64,000 nt of DNA from Methylomonas montana (lineage in GTDB: Bacteria; Pseudomonadota; Gammaproteobacteria; Methylococcales; Methylomonadaceae): assembly GCF_030490285.1 (NCBI RefSeq), contig NZ_CP129884.1:1612001-1676000 (forward strand), given 5' to 3'. The notes under the pieces are model-generated. The model saw only the letters and a program-made list of their open reading frames with translations, was not told the origin of the DNA and made no database searches. Shown in pieces: positions 36,147 to 45,260 of this stretch. The stretch's first letter is position 1. Each line of letters opens with the position of its first letter. A program made the position numbers and the translations under genes.

Positions 36147-38462
36147 ATGATCAACATTTTAGGTCCAGAAATTTTCTGGACCACTCTAGCCGCCGTTGTT
36201 GCCATTCTGTCATTGGCAACTGCAATAGGGCGAGGATGGAGCTATGCGTTTCCCTGTCGCTTTAGAGCTCATGCTCGCTTCTATCTGGCCCCCGCACTTG
36301 GTTTAGCATCCTTAACCATTATTGCTAGTCTTCTCGGGCGAATTCTCCCTCTGGGGAATTCGGTTGTCGTGCCATGGCTAATCATTTTACTGTTGGTGTG
36401 GTTGCTCGCTCGCGAGTCGCATAACAAGCAAGTTTTGAGTCATGCGCTATTGGTAAGTGTTTTTGGAATCGTTTGTGGTGTAAGCCTTCTAGGTCCGCTC
36501 TTCTCTTACGGTGCTTTCAATGCACACAATGATGCCTTTACCTATTTGACACATAGTAATTGGCTTCAGCATCATGCTTTTGACGAAGTTATTTCGACGG
36601 AGAAGGTGACGCCATTAACGACGCAAGTGACCCTTTACCAGCAAACAGGGTTACGCATGGGCGGCTCGTTCTTGCTTGGGATGCTACAGGCGCTGCTCAA
36701 TTTACAATGGTCATCTGAGGTATATCCTGCTGTCATGATTTCCGCCATAGCAGCCTGTTGTTTAGCAATAGGATTCCCCTTGGGGCAAGCATTGCGCCAA
36801 ATTCGGAGAAATATCAGGCTGGCGATATTGGCACTGCCTGCATTCAGTTTCGGTGGCTTGGTGTTTGGCGCCAATATGGGTTTCTTGCCGCAAACCATTG
36901 GTCTTGCTTTGGGGGGGGGCTTTCTGTTTTCGATAGGGCCTATGCTTCGATGGGTCGCCACGACAAATGCTAACTGGCAGAGCATTGGCAAAACGGCTTT
37001 GCCAAGTATGGCACTTTTTACTGGAGCAACTTTCGCCTATTCAGAACTTACCCCATTCTTGCTGGTAGCTGTTGCCGGTAGCGGATTAATTTTAGCTTTT
37101 CGCTTTAATGCATGGAAAAATCTGCTCCAATATGGGGGTGTTTTGCTCGGCCTTTCAATCCTTTTACTGAATACGGAATTGATAAGAGTTTATTGGGCTC
37201 TAAGCATGCAAACTGGGGCTGTTGTAGGTTCACCCGTCGTGTGGTCTTTGTTGGGTTTTGTGGCGCATGCTTTTGGTGTTCATGGTGGAGCCTGGGATAT
37301 GTTCCAATGGACTGTTCCTGAAAAAGCCGGTTCGTTGACCTATGCATTTGGTTTTGTTCTGCTTGGCTTAACGTTAGCACTCGTGTTTTTCGGTAGACGA
37401 CAAATATGGCTGACCACGATAAGTAGCGCGATCATGCCAGTCGTAGCTGCGCTGACTGTTTTTGCCATTGGTACCGTATATTTTCGATATTTCGTTCCTT
37501 CACCTTTCCAGAAGGGAGCGGGACAAAGCTGGAGTCAATTCAAACTAACTGACTGGTCGCACCCGTTCGTGATGGTGCTTGTTTTGCTTAGTATTGCCAG
37601 TTTACGACCGAGATTGAGAAAGTTATTCAATGGTATAGTGGTAGCCCTTTTCGCGATTGGCGTGGTAAGCGCCGCACTCACCGGTTTGGCTCGTATCACG
37701 CTTGCCAGCGTAGGAGGACCTATGCCACTCATGCTGTATTACAACGGGTTGAGTGATCTCAATCGGTTCTATCTTAAGTTACGGGATACGGTGTTTGCCA
37801 CTTGCCCCGCTAGTACACCCATTTATCTGGCCCTTGGTGGTGAAAACCACAAATTCAGACAAATGGCGACACTGTACCTGTACGACCGGGAAGTCAGATC
37901 GGACTGGATGGATGATGGGTACATCTATACTCATCTCTCAAAGGAACGCAGGACGCAGGAATTAATGCCCGGTAATTGCGTGGTGGAGCGTAATAGGCAG
38001 GATGGTTGGTTGAGTCAAGGAACGCAAATTGGACCATTCAAAGTTGGTATTTTCGATGGTAGTGGAAAAATCCGAATTGAATCGGTGACTGGTGCTTATG
38101 ATCGTGAAAGCGACGGAATGAATTGGTGGCACTGGGTGGAACACAAAGTGACCTTCAAATTGCAACCTCTGTTTATTCCCAATGATGCGACCCAGACGAA
38201 ACTGCGCTTTGAATATGGAACCCGAGGAAAGCAGACGTTAACTTTGCGGATAATCAAACACGATGCCTCTACTCAAGAATTCTTACTGCAAACTAAAGAC
38301 AATGCGCAAGCAGTGTTTGACAAGTTCATAGACTTGCCGCCGACTGAGTTTGCTGAAGTTAGTATTGAAACCGATGGAAAAGCATCTCAACTCGGAGAGC
38401 GAGATACGAGAATGGCGGCCTGGATCATTCGCAATGTAACTATCACTCCGGTGTCACCCTGA
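36147..38462 (+). CDS. Large polytopic membrane protein, possible GT-C glycosyltransferase (1 of 3)
   Basis: This 771-residue protein has about 12-14 transmembrane helices in the first 520 residues and a soluble, beta-rich C-terminal region of about 230 residues, probably periplasmic. An acidic motif in the first large loop (FNAHNDAFTYL, about 123-133) resembles the metal-binding loop of GT-C enzymes that use lipid-linked sugars. No named family is recognised. A run of nine Gs at 36911-36919 lies in frame (encoding LGGGF) and could slip to switch the gene off. It begins 5 nt after the FAD protein and ends 1 nt before a second protein of the same type. Confidence 0.65.
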   Translation: MINILGPEIFWTTLAAVVAILSLATAIGRGWSYAFPCRFRAHARFYLAPALGLASLTIIASLLGRILPLGNSVVVPWLIILLLVWLLARESHNKQVLSHALLVSVFGIVCGVSLLGPLFSYGAFNAHNDAFTYLTHSNWLQHHAFDEVISTEKVTPLTTQVTLYQQTGLRMGGSFLLGMLQALLNLQWSSEVYPAVMISAIAACCLAIGFPLGQALRQIRRNIRLAILALPAFSFGGLVFGANMGFLPQTIGLALGGGFLFSIGPMLRWVATTNANWQSIGKTALPSMALFTGATFAYSELTPFLLVAVAGSGLILAFRFNAWKNLLQYGGVLLGLSILLLNTELIRVYWALSMQTGAVVGSPVVWSLLGFVAHAFGVHGGAWDMFQWTVPEKAGSLTYAFGFVLLGLTLALVFFGRRQIWLTTISSAIMPVVAALTVFAIGTVYFRYFVPSPFQKGAGQSWSQFKLTDWSHPFVMVLVLLSIASLRPRLRKLFNGIVVALFAIGVVSAALTGLARITLASVGGPMPLMLYYNGLSDLNRFYLKLRDTVFATCPASTPIYLALGGENHKFRQMATLYLYDREVRSDWMDDGYIYTHLSKERRTQELMPGNCVVERNRQDGWLSQGTQIGPFKVGIFDGSGKIRIESVTGAYDRESDGMNWWHWVEHKVTFKLQPLFIPNDATQTKLRFEYGTRGKQTLTLRIIKHDASTQEFLLQTKDNAQAVFDKFIDLPPTEFAEVSIETDGKASQLGERDTRMAAWIIRNVTITPVSP

Positions 38463-38463
38463 A

Positions 38464-40881
38464 ATGATACTCACCACGTCATTGTTTCTTGAGGCTGGTA
38501 GTGCGTTCGCATATTTGACGTTTAAGCTGTTCTTGGTCATTTCCATAGCTAAACTCATCCGGTTAAAATGGGCTTTCGATCAGGTTTCTAGCTTAATTGC
38601 TGGTTGGCTACTGATTCAAGTGCTGCAGTCCGGGATCATTCTCGGCCTCTCAGCAGTCGGTCAATTGCACCGTCCTTATTTCCTGGCCTTCTCGTTCCTA
38701 TCTGCTTCCTTGATTTATTGGTGTACACGATCAGTACAATTTGACTCTTGGCCAGATCATAAGTCGTGGCGAAACCAATTGCCACTTATTGCGATATTTT
38801 TCGTTTTGTTCACCATGTGGCTGCGGGCACTTTTTTTCTATGATTACACATGGGATGCGCAAACTTACGGACTTCCTCGACTGGCGTTTTGGCTAAATTA
38901 CGGTACTGTGTTTGTACACATGCCGACTTTGCAATTGAATGTATTTGTGAATGAATGGAATGCAGAACTCAATGCTCTGGCGTATGCGCTTGCTTCAGGG
39001 GGCTATTTCGGATTCGGATTCGGCAATTTCGAAGTGCTATTGGTGCTGTTTGTCACGATTACTTGGGTGGCCTCCTTGCTTGGAGCACCTATATTTTGGG
39101 CGCTTTGCCTTTCGGCGGTATTGGGTTCCTCGCCTGCCATGCTTGGCTTAGCAAGTACGATTAAAGGCGATCTTCTAGCATGCACAGCTTTCATGATGGT
39201 TTTTGGTTGGCTTATCCATATCAGGAGAGGTGGATCACACCCGATGGCATTCGGGATGCTAGTGCTATCTGCAACATTAGCTGTGGGATCCAAAGTTTCG
39301 ATAGTGCCCCCGGTATTAGCGATACTTACCTTTGCTATCACCTTAATGGGTAGATCCGGCATCCGAGGTCTTTGGCGATTACCGGTTCTTCCAAAGCTGG
39401 GACTTGTTGTCGGCGTGTTGGTTTTTTCCTCCCGCTTCTGGGCAAACTGGGTTGCCTATGGGAACCCCCTAAAGCGTATTGATGTGGAGAAAGCCTCATT
39501 TAGCTTGAAACACATGTTCGGTAACCTAGAACTTGTCGGGAACAGAATGTTTGGGGTCTGGGAGGAAACGCTGGGGAAGGGGGCAATGTGGGCGCTTGCT
39601 GGGAGTATGGGGTGGGCCGCTTGGTTTATTGCCAGCGTAGCCTTGCTGTCATTGATTTATATTGCTAGTCGATTTCATCCAGCGTCGGCTCAGTATCATA
39701 TGCCTACAATCGAGATGTTTGTAGATGAGGGTGATAATTCTACTTGTAGAATCGCTGATCTGAGCGGGCATGAAGCGAGTATGAAGTGGTTGATTTTGGT
39801 AGCAATGGTAATTCTAGTAATCACTGTTGCCCTGATGACACTCACGGAGGCTTATCCTTGGGTCTTCCGTTATTTTGCACCAGAAATCATAACGCTGCTG
39901 GTAGTCATAGGTGCGACCATCATTCATAGAAACACCTTGTCAAGGTGGGGAGGGGTATTTGCCCTTTCGACTGTCTTGGTGGTTACGGTTAATTTATCGA
40001 TCACTTTACGTCCAGGCGAAGTTCTTCCCGCTCGGCATCTTCGTGCTTTGGCTATGGAGATTGAACAAGCAAACACACCCCTCAAAAGAATTAGTCTATT
40101 TGTCAAGGGGCCATATCAAAGCGCGGCAGTCGAGGCGCTTGGCCTAGATTCTGATAATCCGCTTAACATTTTAGTTTTCCAAGATATAGATACCTCATTA
40201 ATACCTTTATTTGGCAGCCATGCTCAAAATAAACTTCAAACGGTAGCAGACGTACCCGCTTTTATTGCGTCAGCGGCGATACCGCAATGGGACGCCTTAG
40301 CCATCGTTCAAAAAATCGAGCGTCGTGATCCAAATCTAAATTCTGTCTTGGAGAAGCAAGGATATTGGATTATCGTTGAAAATTCACAGTATGTGATCGC
40401 ATTTCCAAAGTCACGGATTGAATTAACCCCAATTAGTGAGTTAAAAAAAGTTCAGTGGACACCTTGGGGTAACCCCCTTGAAGGAACGAAGTTAATGATT
40501 CTTGATGGAATGCCAGAGATTGAAAGTAACCAGTTGGTGGATGCCGGCTTTATTAGTCAAGAATTCAATTTTAATCACTTGATGTTTATTAGAGCGAGTT
40601 TTGATGGTGATATAGCAGGATCAGAGGGGCATGCAGCACATCTATCAGTGCATAGTAAACAACCTATCATAACTTTGCTCTCTGGCAGCTACTCCAGTTC
40701 GAAAGTTTATCAGAGTATAGTGCCTAGCTTCGGATCTGAATCGCGACAACGTTTATCTTTTGGTTTAGGTGGATGGGCTTTAGGAAGCGGTCATCTGCGA
40801 TTAATCAAGCTTGAAGTTTTTCAGTTGCATATAACAGATAGAAAAAATCTTTCTACCAACGTTTCTGAACTAATGAACTAA
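38464..40881 (+). CDS. Large polytopic membrane protein, possible GT-C glycosyltransferase (2 of 3)
   Basis: This 805-residue protein has about 12 transmembrane helices up to residue 520, then a soluble region of about 280 residues. The first periplasmic loop reads FFYDYTWDAQTYGLPRLAFW (about 124-143), with acidic residues placed as in GT-C transferases of the ArnT/PMT type. The segments VNEWNAELNALAYALASG and SGYSSSKVY-like tail are not recognisable as a known domain. It follows the 771-residue protein by 1 nt, and the two share overall layout. A role as lipid-linked-sugar transferase acting after flipping fits the neighbouring GtrB-like and UPF0104 genes, but is inference. Confidence 0.62.
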   Translation: MILTTSLFLEAGSAFAYLTFKLFLVISIAKLIRLKWAFDQVSSLIAGWLLIQVLQSGIILGLSAVGQLHRPYFLAFSFLSASLIYWCTRSVQFDSWPDHKSWRNQLPLIAIFFVLFTMWLRALFFYDYTWDAQTYGLPRLAFWLNYGTVFVHMPTLQLNVFVNEWNAELNALAYALASGGYFGFGFGNFEVLLVLFVTITWVASLLGAPIFWALCLSAVLGSSPAMLGLASTIKGDLLACTAFMMVFGWLIHIRRGGSHPMAFGMLVLSATLAVGSKVSIVPPVLAILTFAITLMGRSGIRGLWRLPVLPKLGLVVGVLVFSSRFWANWVAYGNPLKRIDVEKASFSLKHMFGNLELVGNRMFGVWEETLGKGAMWALAGSMGWAAWFIASVALLSLIYIASRFHPASAQYHMPTIEMFVDEGDNSTCRIADLSGHEASMKWLILVAMVILVITVALMTLTEAYPWVFRYFAPEIITLLVVIGATIIHRNTLSRWGGVFALSTVLVVTVNLSITLRPGEVLPARHLRALAMEIEQANTPLKRISLFVKGPYQSAAVEALGLDSDNPLNILVFQDIDTSLIPLFGSHAQNKLQTVADVPAFIASAAIPQWDALAIVQKIERRDPNLNSVLEKQGYWIIVENSQYVIAFPKSRIELTPISELKKVQWTPWGNPLEGTKLMILDGMPEIESNQLVDAGFISQEFNFNHLMFIRASFDGDIAGSEGHAAHLSVHSKQPIITLLSGSYSSSKVYQSIVPSFGSESRQRLSFGLGGWALGSGHLRLIKLEVFQLHITDRKNLSTNVSELMN

Positions 40882-40894
40882 TAAAGAAAAAATA

Positions 40895-42217
40895 ATGGTG
40901 GTTTTTATCCTTAGCGTTGCGGTACTTGGCGGGTGCGCCATGTTTGGTAGGTCGCTTTTATCAATCTGTGGAGTAAATAATCTGTCAATAATGGGGGGCA
41001 GTTTAATTTTAGGGTATGGAATTTTTGGGCTAGCCTTACTTTTATCTTTAAAGTACTTAGATAGCCCCCTGATTGGCGCATTGATTTTTGCCGGATTACT
41101 TGGTGCAATGACAACACGTCGGTTCAACTCTTCTCGAACTATTGATGGAAAAACCGAACCTTTAGCTAGTGAATTAGCTCATATTGATATTCTGACTCAG
41201 CCGAATTCACATGATTTTGTACAGAAGATAATGGAAGGTTTGATTGCTGCAGTTCTTGTTTCTTGGGTAGTTGCCATTGCACTTACCTTTGTTCCTATGA
41301 GCTGGCTGACAGTAGAACCCGAATACCGGTTTCCAGAAATTTTCGACTTGCCAAAACATTTTTTTGCAATGCTTTCGCTTTATGAAGCAAAAGATTGGCC
41401 CCCGCCCAATCCATTCTTCTCAAACGAGATTTTTGCGTACAATTTTCTTTTCTATTTTCCACCGGCGTTTATCGCCAAGTTAGTTGGCAATCCTCTAGCG
41501 ATTTTTGAAACTTTTCTGTTCGCTGTAATGGTCATTGCAATAGCATTGCCCATGACGGTTCTCGACATTGTTCGAAGTATTAACCGTATAATTATTTGCT
41601 TGGCTGTAATGGTTATGGTGGGTTTAATTGGGCTCTTGTTTGGCGGATACCCCGGCGCCGGCATCAAGTCTGGATTGTGGGTTCGAATTGCTCTAGTTCC
41701 GCTTGCCGGGGTAGGCCTGCTAATGCTAGCTAGCAAAATCACACACAAACGGATCAAAGTAGTGGGAATTTTAGCCGTCGCTGCACTGTTTGTCGGTATT
41801 GCCATAGTTAATTATCCGACAACAAGGTATTTTGTTCAGTCAGCGTGGCACCCTATCGATCCAGGATTAAAAAATTTCGTCTGTTATATCCACAGTCTTC
41901 CTATGCGTTCCAGGATCGCGTTGTTTTCGACTGAGCAGGAACTTGTGGCGTTTTCGGGTCGCCAAATAGACTTTGATTTTTCACCACTTCGAACGGATTC
42001 ATATATGCCCCCCGAAGGAAGACTTCGTGCTAAACATTTTTGGGGTGGCTTCACACAGAACGACTATAAAATATGGGCTGAGCTTGAGCAGCGTTATGAT
42101 TATTTGATTGCTCCTACCGGGTCAAGTCCAGATGCTCGCCTTGCAACACGATTTCCTGTCAGAAAGGTTGTCGGTAGATACTCCGTGTATAAAATAGGGG
42201 CGGGACTTGAATCATAA
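40895..42217 (+). CDS. Polytopic membrane protein, possible GT-C glycosyltransferase (3 of 3)
   Basis: This 440-residue membrane protein has about nine helices: two or three before a large loop at about 125-190, the rest behind it. The loop contains VEPEYRFPEIFDLPKHFFAML and KDWPPPNPFFSNEIFAYNFLF, with acidic and aromatic residues as in GT-C enzymes. It lacks most of the soluble C-terminal region of its two larger neighbours; only about 115 residues remain after the last helix. No family is recognised. It is the end of a three-gene run of membrane proteins. Confidence 0.6.
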   Translation: MVVFILSVAVLGGCAMFGRSLLSICGVNNLSIMGGSLILGYGIFGLALLLSLKYLDSPLIGALIFAGLLGAMTTRRFNSSRTIDGKTEPLASELAHIDILTQPNSHDFVQKIMEGLIAAVLVSWVVAIALTFVPMSWLTVEPEYRFPEIFDLPKHFFAMLSLYEAKDWPPPNPFFSNEIFAYNFLFYFPPAFIAKLVGNPLAIFETFLFAVMVIAIALPMTVLDIVRSINRIIICLAVMVMVGLIGLLFGGYPGAGIKSGLWVRIALVPLAGVGLLMLASKITHKRIKVVGILAVAALFVGIAIVNYPTTRYFVQSAWHPIDPGLKNFVCYIHSLPMRSRIALFSTEQELVAFSGRQIDFDFSPLRTDSYMPPEGRLRAKHFWGGFTQNDYKIWAELEQRYDYLIAPTGSSPDARLATRFPVRKVVGRYSVYKIGAGLES

Positions 42218-42244
42218 ATACTGCGCATACGTTACTTCAGCTTG

Positions 42245-42288
42245 TGCGATTAATTGAATAATAAGCAGTCTCAATTATTTGAATCGCA
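42245..42288. other. Stem-loop between membrane-protein and GT4 genes
   Basis: An imperfect inverted repeat with TGCGATT (42245-42251) and AATCGCA (42282-42288) as the outer arms and further AT pairing inside. It lies in the only sizeable gap (111 bp) in this part of the operon. No T-tract follows, so its role as attenuator or transcription end is uncertain. Confidence 0.35.
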
Positions 42289-42328
42289 TCAAGTTCATAA
42301 CAATAACTTTGAATAAAAGAGTAAATCC

Positions 42329-43483
42329 ATGCATATAGGTTTCGACATTTCCCAAACAGGTTCGGGCAAAGCCGGTTGCGGGTATTTTGCTCATGCAATG
42401 ATAGGAGCCATGCTTGAGCTTGCACCAGAACACCGTTATTCGCTTTTCCCAAGCTTTGGCAATTTTTATTTTGATGCCAAAATGCCCATGCTCAATCCGT
42501 ATTTTGGTAATAACGTACATTACGGTCCAAGGCACTTAACACGAGAACTGTCAGCGCAATTTTGGAATGGCTCTAGTGTCGAAAATTCTCTAGAAACACC
42601 AAGCATTATTCATTCCAACAATTTTTGGTGTCCAACTCAATTGTCAACTGGCCGCCTAATTTACACATTTTATGATATGGGTTTTGCGGTTGACCCCTGC
42701 TGGACAACAGAAACTAACCGAGTCGGTTGTTTTGAGGGCGTGTTTCGTTCGTCTATCACCGCAGACTGGGTGGTGGCTATTTCCGAAGCGTCAAAAAAAC
42801 ATTATTTAAAAGTGTTTCCTCATTTTCCTGATGAACGCATTCGAGTCATCTACCCCTGTTCGCGATTTTCGGATTCATCTGCAGAAGGTAAACGACCAAA
42901 GGCTTTGAATGGTGTTGAGCCGGGTAAATTTTGGCTAAATGTGGGTACTGTGGAGCCACGAAAAAATCAACGCCGGCTGGTCGAAGCCTATGCTCGCTAT
43001 CTTTCGTTGGGCGGTGAGGCTATGCCTTTGGTGTTGGCAGGCGGTAAAGGCTGGTTGATGGAGGACTTCCAGGTACATTTAAACGAGCTGGGGATTAGCG
43101 CTCAGATCGTAATGACTGGCTACGTGTCCGATGATGAGTTGATTTGGCTTTATCGAAACTGTTATGCAAATCTCTATCCGTCGCTGTTTGAAGGTTTTGG
43201 ATTGCCTGTTTTGGAAGGCATGCAGTTTGGGGCGGCCACCTTGAGCTCAAACACCACTTCGATTCCGGAAGTTGCGGGCGATGCAGCTATACTGCTGCCT
43301 CCTGAGGATATTGAGGGTTGGACGCAAGCGATGCTAGGGTTGGCAGTGGATAAGTTAGAAAGGGATCGATTAAGCGCCGCTGCAGTAGAACAGGCATTGC
43401 GATTTGACTGGAGACAAAGTGCAGCTGCTTTGTTGAAACTTTATGAAGAAGCGCTGGCTTCTCCAAAACGACGGATGGTGTAA
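42329..43483 (+). CDS. Glycosyltransferase family 4
   Basis: This 384-residue GT-B enzyme belongs to the mannosyl/rhamnosyl-transferase-like GT4 group. Signs are the FDISQTGSGKAGCGYF start, NVGTVEPRKNQRRL (about 204-217) and E-x7-E in EGFGLPVLE (288-296). It ends exactly at the gmd-like gene (TAATG overlap), so the two are translationally coupled. The donor may be the GDP-sugar made by that neighbour. It has no membrane segments and should act at the cytoplasmic face. Confidence 0.89.
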   Translation: MHIGFDISQTGSGKAGCGYFAHAMIGAMLELAPEHRYSLFPSFGNFYFDAKMPMLNPYFGNNVHYGPRHLTRELSAQFWNGSSVENSLETPSIIHSNNFWCPTQLSTGRLIYTFYDMGFAVDPCWTTETNRVGCFEGVFRSSITADWVVAISEASKKHYLKVFPHFPDERIRVIYPCSRFSDSSAEGKRPKALNGVEPGKFWLNVGTVEPRKNQRRLVEAYARYLSLGGEAMPLVLAGGKGWLMEDFQVHLNELGISAQIVMTGYVSDDELIWLYRNCYANLYPSLFEGFGLPVLEGMQFGAATLSSNTTSIPEVAGDAAILLPPEDIEGWTQAMLGLAVDKLERDRLSAAAVEQALRFDWRQSAAALLKLYEEALASPKRRMV

Positions 43484-44505
43484 TGAAGAAGGCGTTGATT
43501 ACCGGAATTACCGGTCAAGATGGGTCTTTCTTAGCGGAATTATTACTGGAAAAGGGCTATCAGGTATTCGGCTTTGCAAGGAGAGAAAGCTGGTATCGGC
43601 AAAATTGCGCTAGCCATTTAAATCAGCGTATAGAGGTTTTATTTGGGGATATGTCCGAAGGGGTTGATATTGCCTCCGCTATTCAGGACGCAAAGCCTGA
43701 TGAAATTTATAATCTTGCTTCTCAATCTCGACCTGGCGAATCGTGGGTACGATCTGCAGAAACTTTGCTAGTCAATGGGTTGGGGACAATACGTCTTTTT
43801 GAAGCAATCCGTCATCACTGTCCAGATAGCCGGGTTTATCATGCTTCTTCTTCCGAAATGTTTGGGCAAGCAACCAGCGCGACTCAGAACGAGCAAACCC
43901 CTTTCAATCCAGTTAATCCTTATGCGGCCGCCAAAGTATATGCTCACCAAATGACTAAGATTTACCGTGAGAGCTACGGGCTTTTTATAGCCAGTGGTAT
44001 TTTATTCAACCATGAAAGTGAGCGGCGGCCTTTGCATTTCGTGACTCAAAAGATTGCTTATGGTGCTGCCTGTGCAGCCTTACAGATAACTGATTCACCG
44101 GACCTAAATGAGATGGGGCGACCTATCGTTGAGAATGGGAGACTCGCTCTGGGCAATTTAAATATTGCGCGTGACTGGGGTTATGCGGGTGACTTTGTGC
44201 GTTCAATGTGGATGATGTTGCAGGCGGACACCCCTGATGATTATGTGGTTGGTACTGGCAAGATTCATACTCTCAAGGATTTGTGTGATTTTGCCTATCA
44301 GTCAGTCGATAAAGATTGGCGTGAATCTGTTGTAAGTGACGCGGCGCTTGTCCGTCCTTTGGAATCTGGCCAGACTTTGGCCGATCCTACAAAAGTAAGG
44401 TTAAAATTGGGTTGGGAGCCAGCTATTTGTTTCGAGGAAATGGTCGAGAAAATGGTTCATGCTCAGATTCAAAGATTAAAGACTATTCCAATTAAGACAT
44501 GTTAG
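43483..44505 (+). CDS. gmd: GDP-mannose 4,6-dehydratase-like SDR
   Basis: This 340-residue extended SDR has the Gmd-type start ALITGITGQDGSFLAELL (G8-x2-G11-x2-G14), the SSSEMFG stretch and catalytic Y147-x3-K151 in NPYAAAK. Gmd makes GDP-4-keto-6-deoxymannose from GDP-mannose. Two points are unusual: the segment normally reading NHESPRRG is NHESERRPLHF here, and no reductase (rmd or fcl) or GDP-mannose synthesis gene lies in the window. The substrate could therefore differ from GDP-mannose. Its 3' end overlaps the next GT2 gene by 7 nt. Confidence 0.82.
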   Translation: MKKALITGITGQDGSFLAELLLEKGYQVFGFARRESWYRQNCASHLNQRIEVLFGDMSEGVDIASAIQDAKPDEIYNLASQSRPGESWVRSAETLLVNGLGTIRLFEAIRHHCPDSRVYHASSSEMFGQATSATQNEQTPFNPVNPYAAAKVYAHQMTKIYRESYGLFIASGILFNHESERRPLHFVTQKIAYGAACAALQITDSPDLNEMGRPIVENGRLALGNLNIARDWGYAGDFVRSMWMMLQADTPDDYVVGTGKIHTLKDLCDFAYQSVDKDWRESVVSDAALVRPLESGQTLADPTKVRLKLGWEPAICFEEMVEKMVHAQIQRLKTIPIKTC

Positions 44506-45248
44506 AACCGTTAGTGACGATAGCGGTCCCCTCTTTTAACCAAAGTCAATTCCTTGATGATGCGTTGGCGTCAATATTTCTACAGGAAATACCTGTTGAA
44601 GTGTTTGTACTTGACGGAGGGTCATCGGATGCCTCGGTTGATGTTATCCGTCAATGGGAACATAAATTGGCTGGCTGGCGCAGTGCTCCAGATGAAGGGC
44701 AGGGAGCCGCCATTAACGAAGGAATCGCGCAAGGTGTTGCGCCGTATGTTTGTTGGTTGAATAGCGATGATCGATTTTTACCCGGTGGTTTAAAGAAATT
44801 GTTGACTGAGTTAGAAAAGCATCCTGAAGCGCCTGCTGTTTATGGGCGTTCATGGAACCTGGTAGAGAAGTCCGGCAACTACTATCCTGTATGGGTCGAG
44901 CCATTTAATGAACGCCGCCTGGCTTTGCGCTGTATAATTTCTCAGCCCGCCACTCTGGTTAGGCGTTCAGCCTGGGAGTTTGTTGACGGCGTTGACGCAA
45001 GTTTACATATGGTTATGGACTATGATTTATGGTGGCGTTTATTTAAAAATTTAGGACCGCTATATTTTTTGGATGAGTTTGTAGCAATTAACCGTGAGCA
45101 TGCTGGTACGAAGACAAATACTCAGCGTCGGACACATTATCAGGAGGCTATCAATGTTATTCGTAAATATCATGGGTCGGTGCCATTGAAGTGGTGGTTG
45201 GCTCAGCCTTATGCTGTGTGGTTTAAATCGATAGTGGCGAAGTTTTAA
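44499..45248 (+). CDS. Glycosyltransferase family 2
   Basis: This 249-residue GT-A enzyme has VTIAVPSFNQSQFLDDAL at the start, LDGGSSDASVDVI, and the nucleotide-sugar motif CWLNSDDRFLPGG. The region FISQPATLVRRSAW-like and MDYDLWWRLFKN matches the same subgroup as the IS-interrupted GT2 gene at 28057-30056, so it may have related specificity. No membrane helices. It overlaps the gmd-like gene and is followed 12 nt later by a GT4 gene. Confidence 0.88.
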   Translation: MLEPLVTIAVPSFNQSQFLDDALASIFLQEIPVEVFVLDGGSSDASVDVIRQWEHKLAGWRSAPDEGQGAAINEGIAQGVAPYVCWLNSDDRFLPGGLKKLLTELEKHPEAPAVYGRSWNLVEKSGNYYPVWVEPFNERRLALRCIISQPATLVRRSAWEFVDGVDASLHMVMDYDLWWRLFKNLGPLYFLDEFVAINREHAGTKTNTQRRTHYQEAINVIRKYHGSVPLKWWLAQPYAVWFKSIVAKF

Positions 45249-45260
45249 TAAAAAGGTCAA

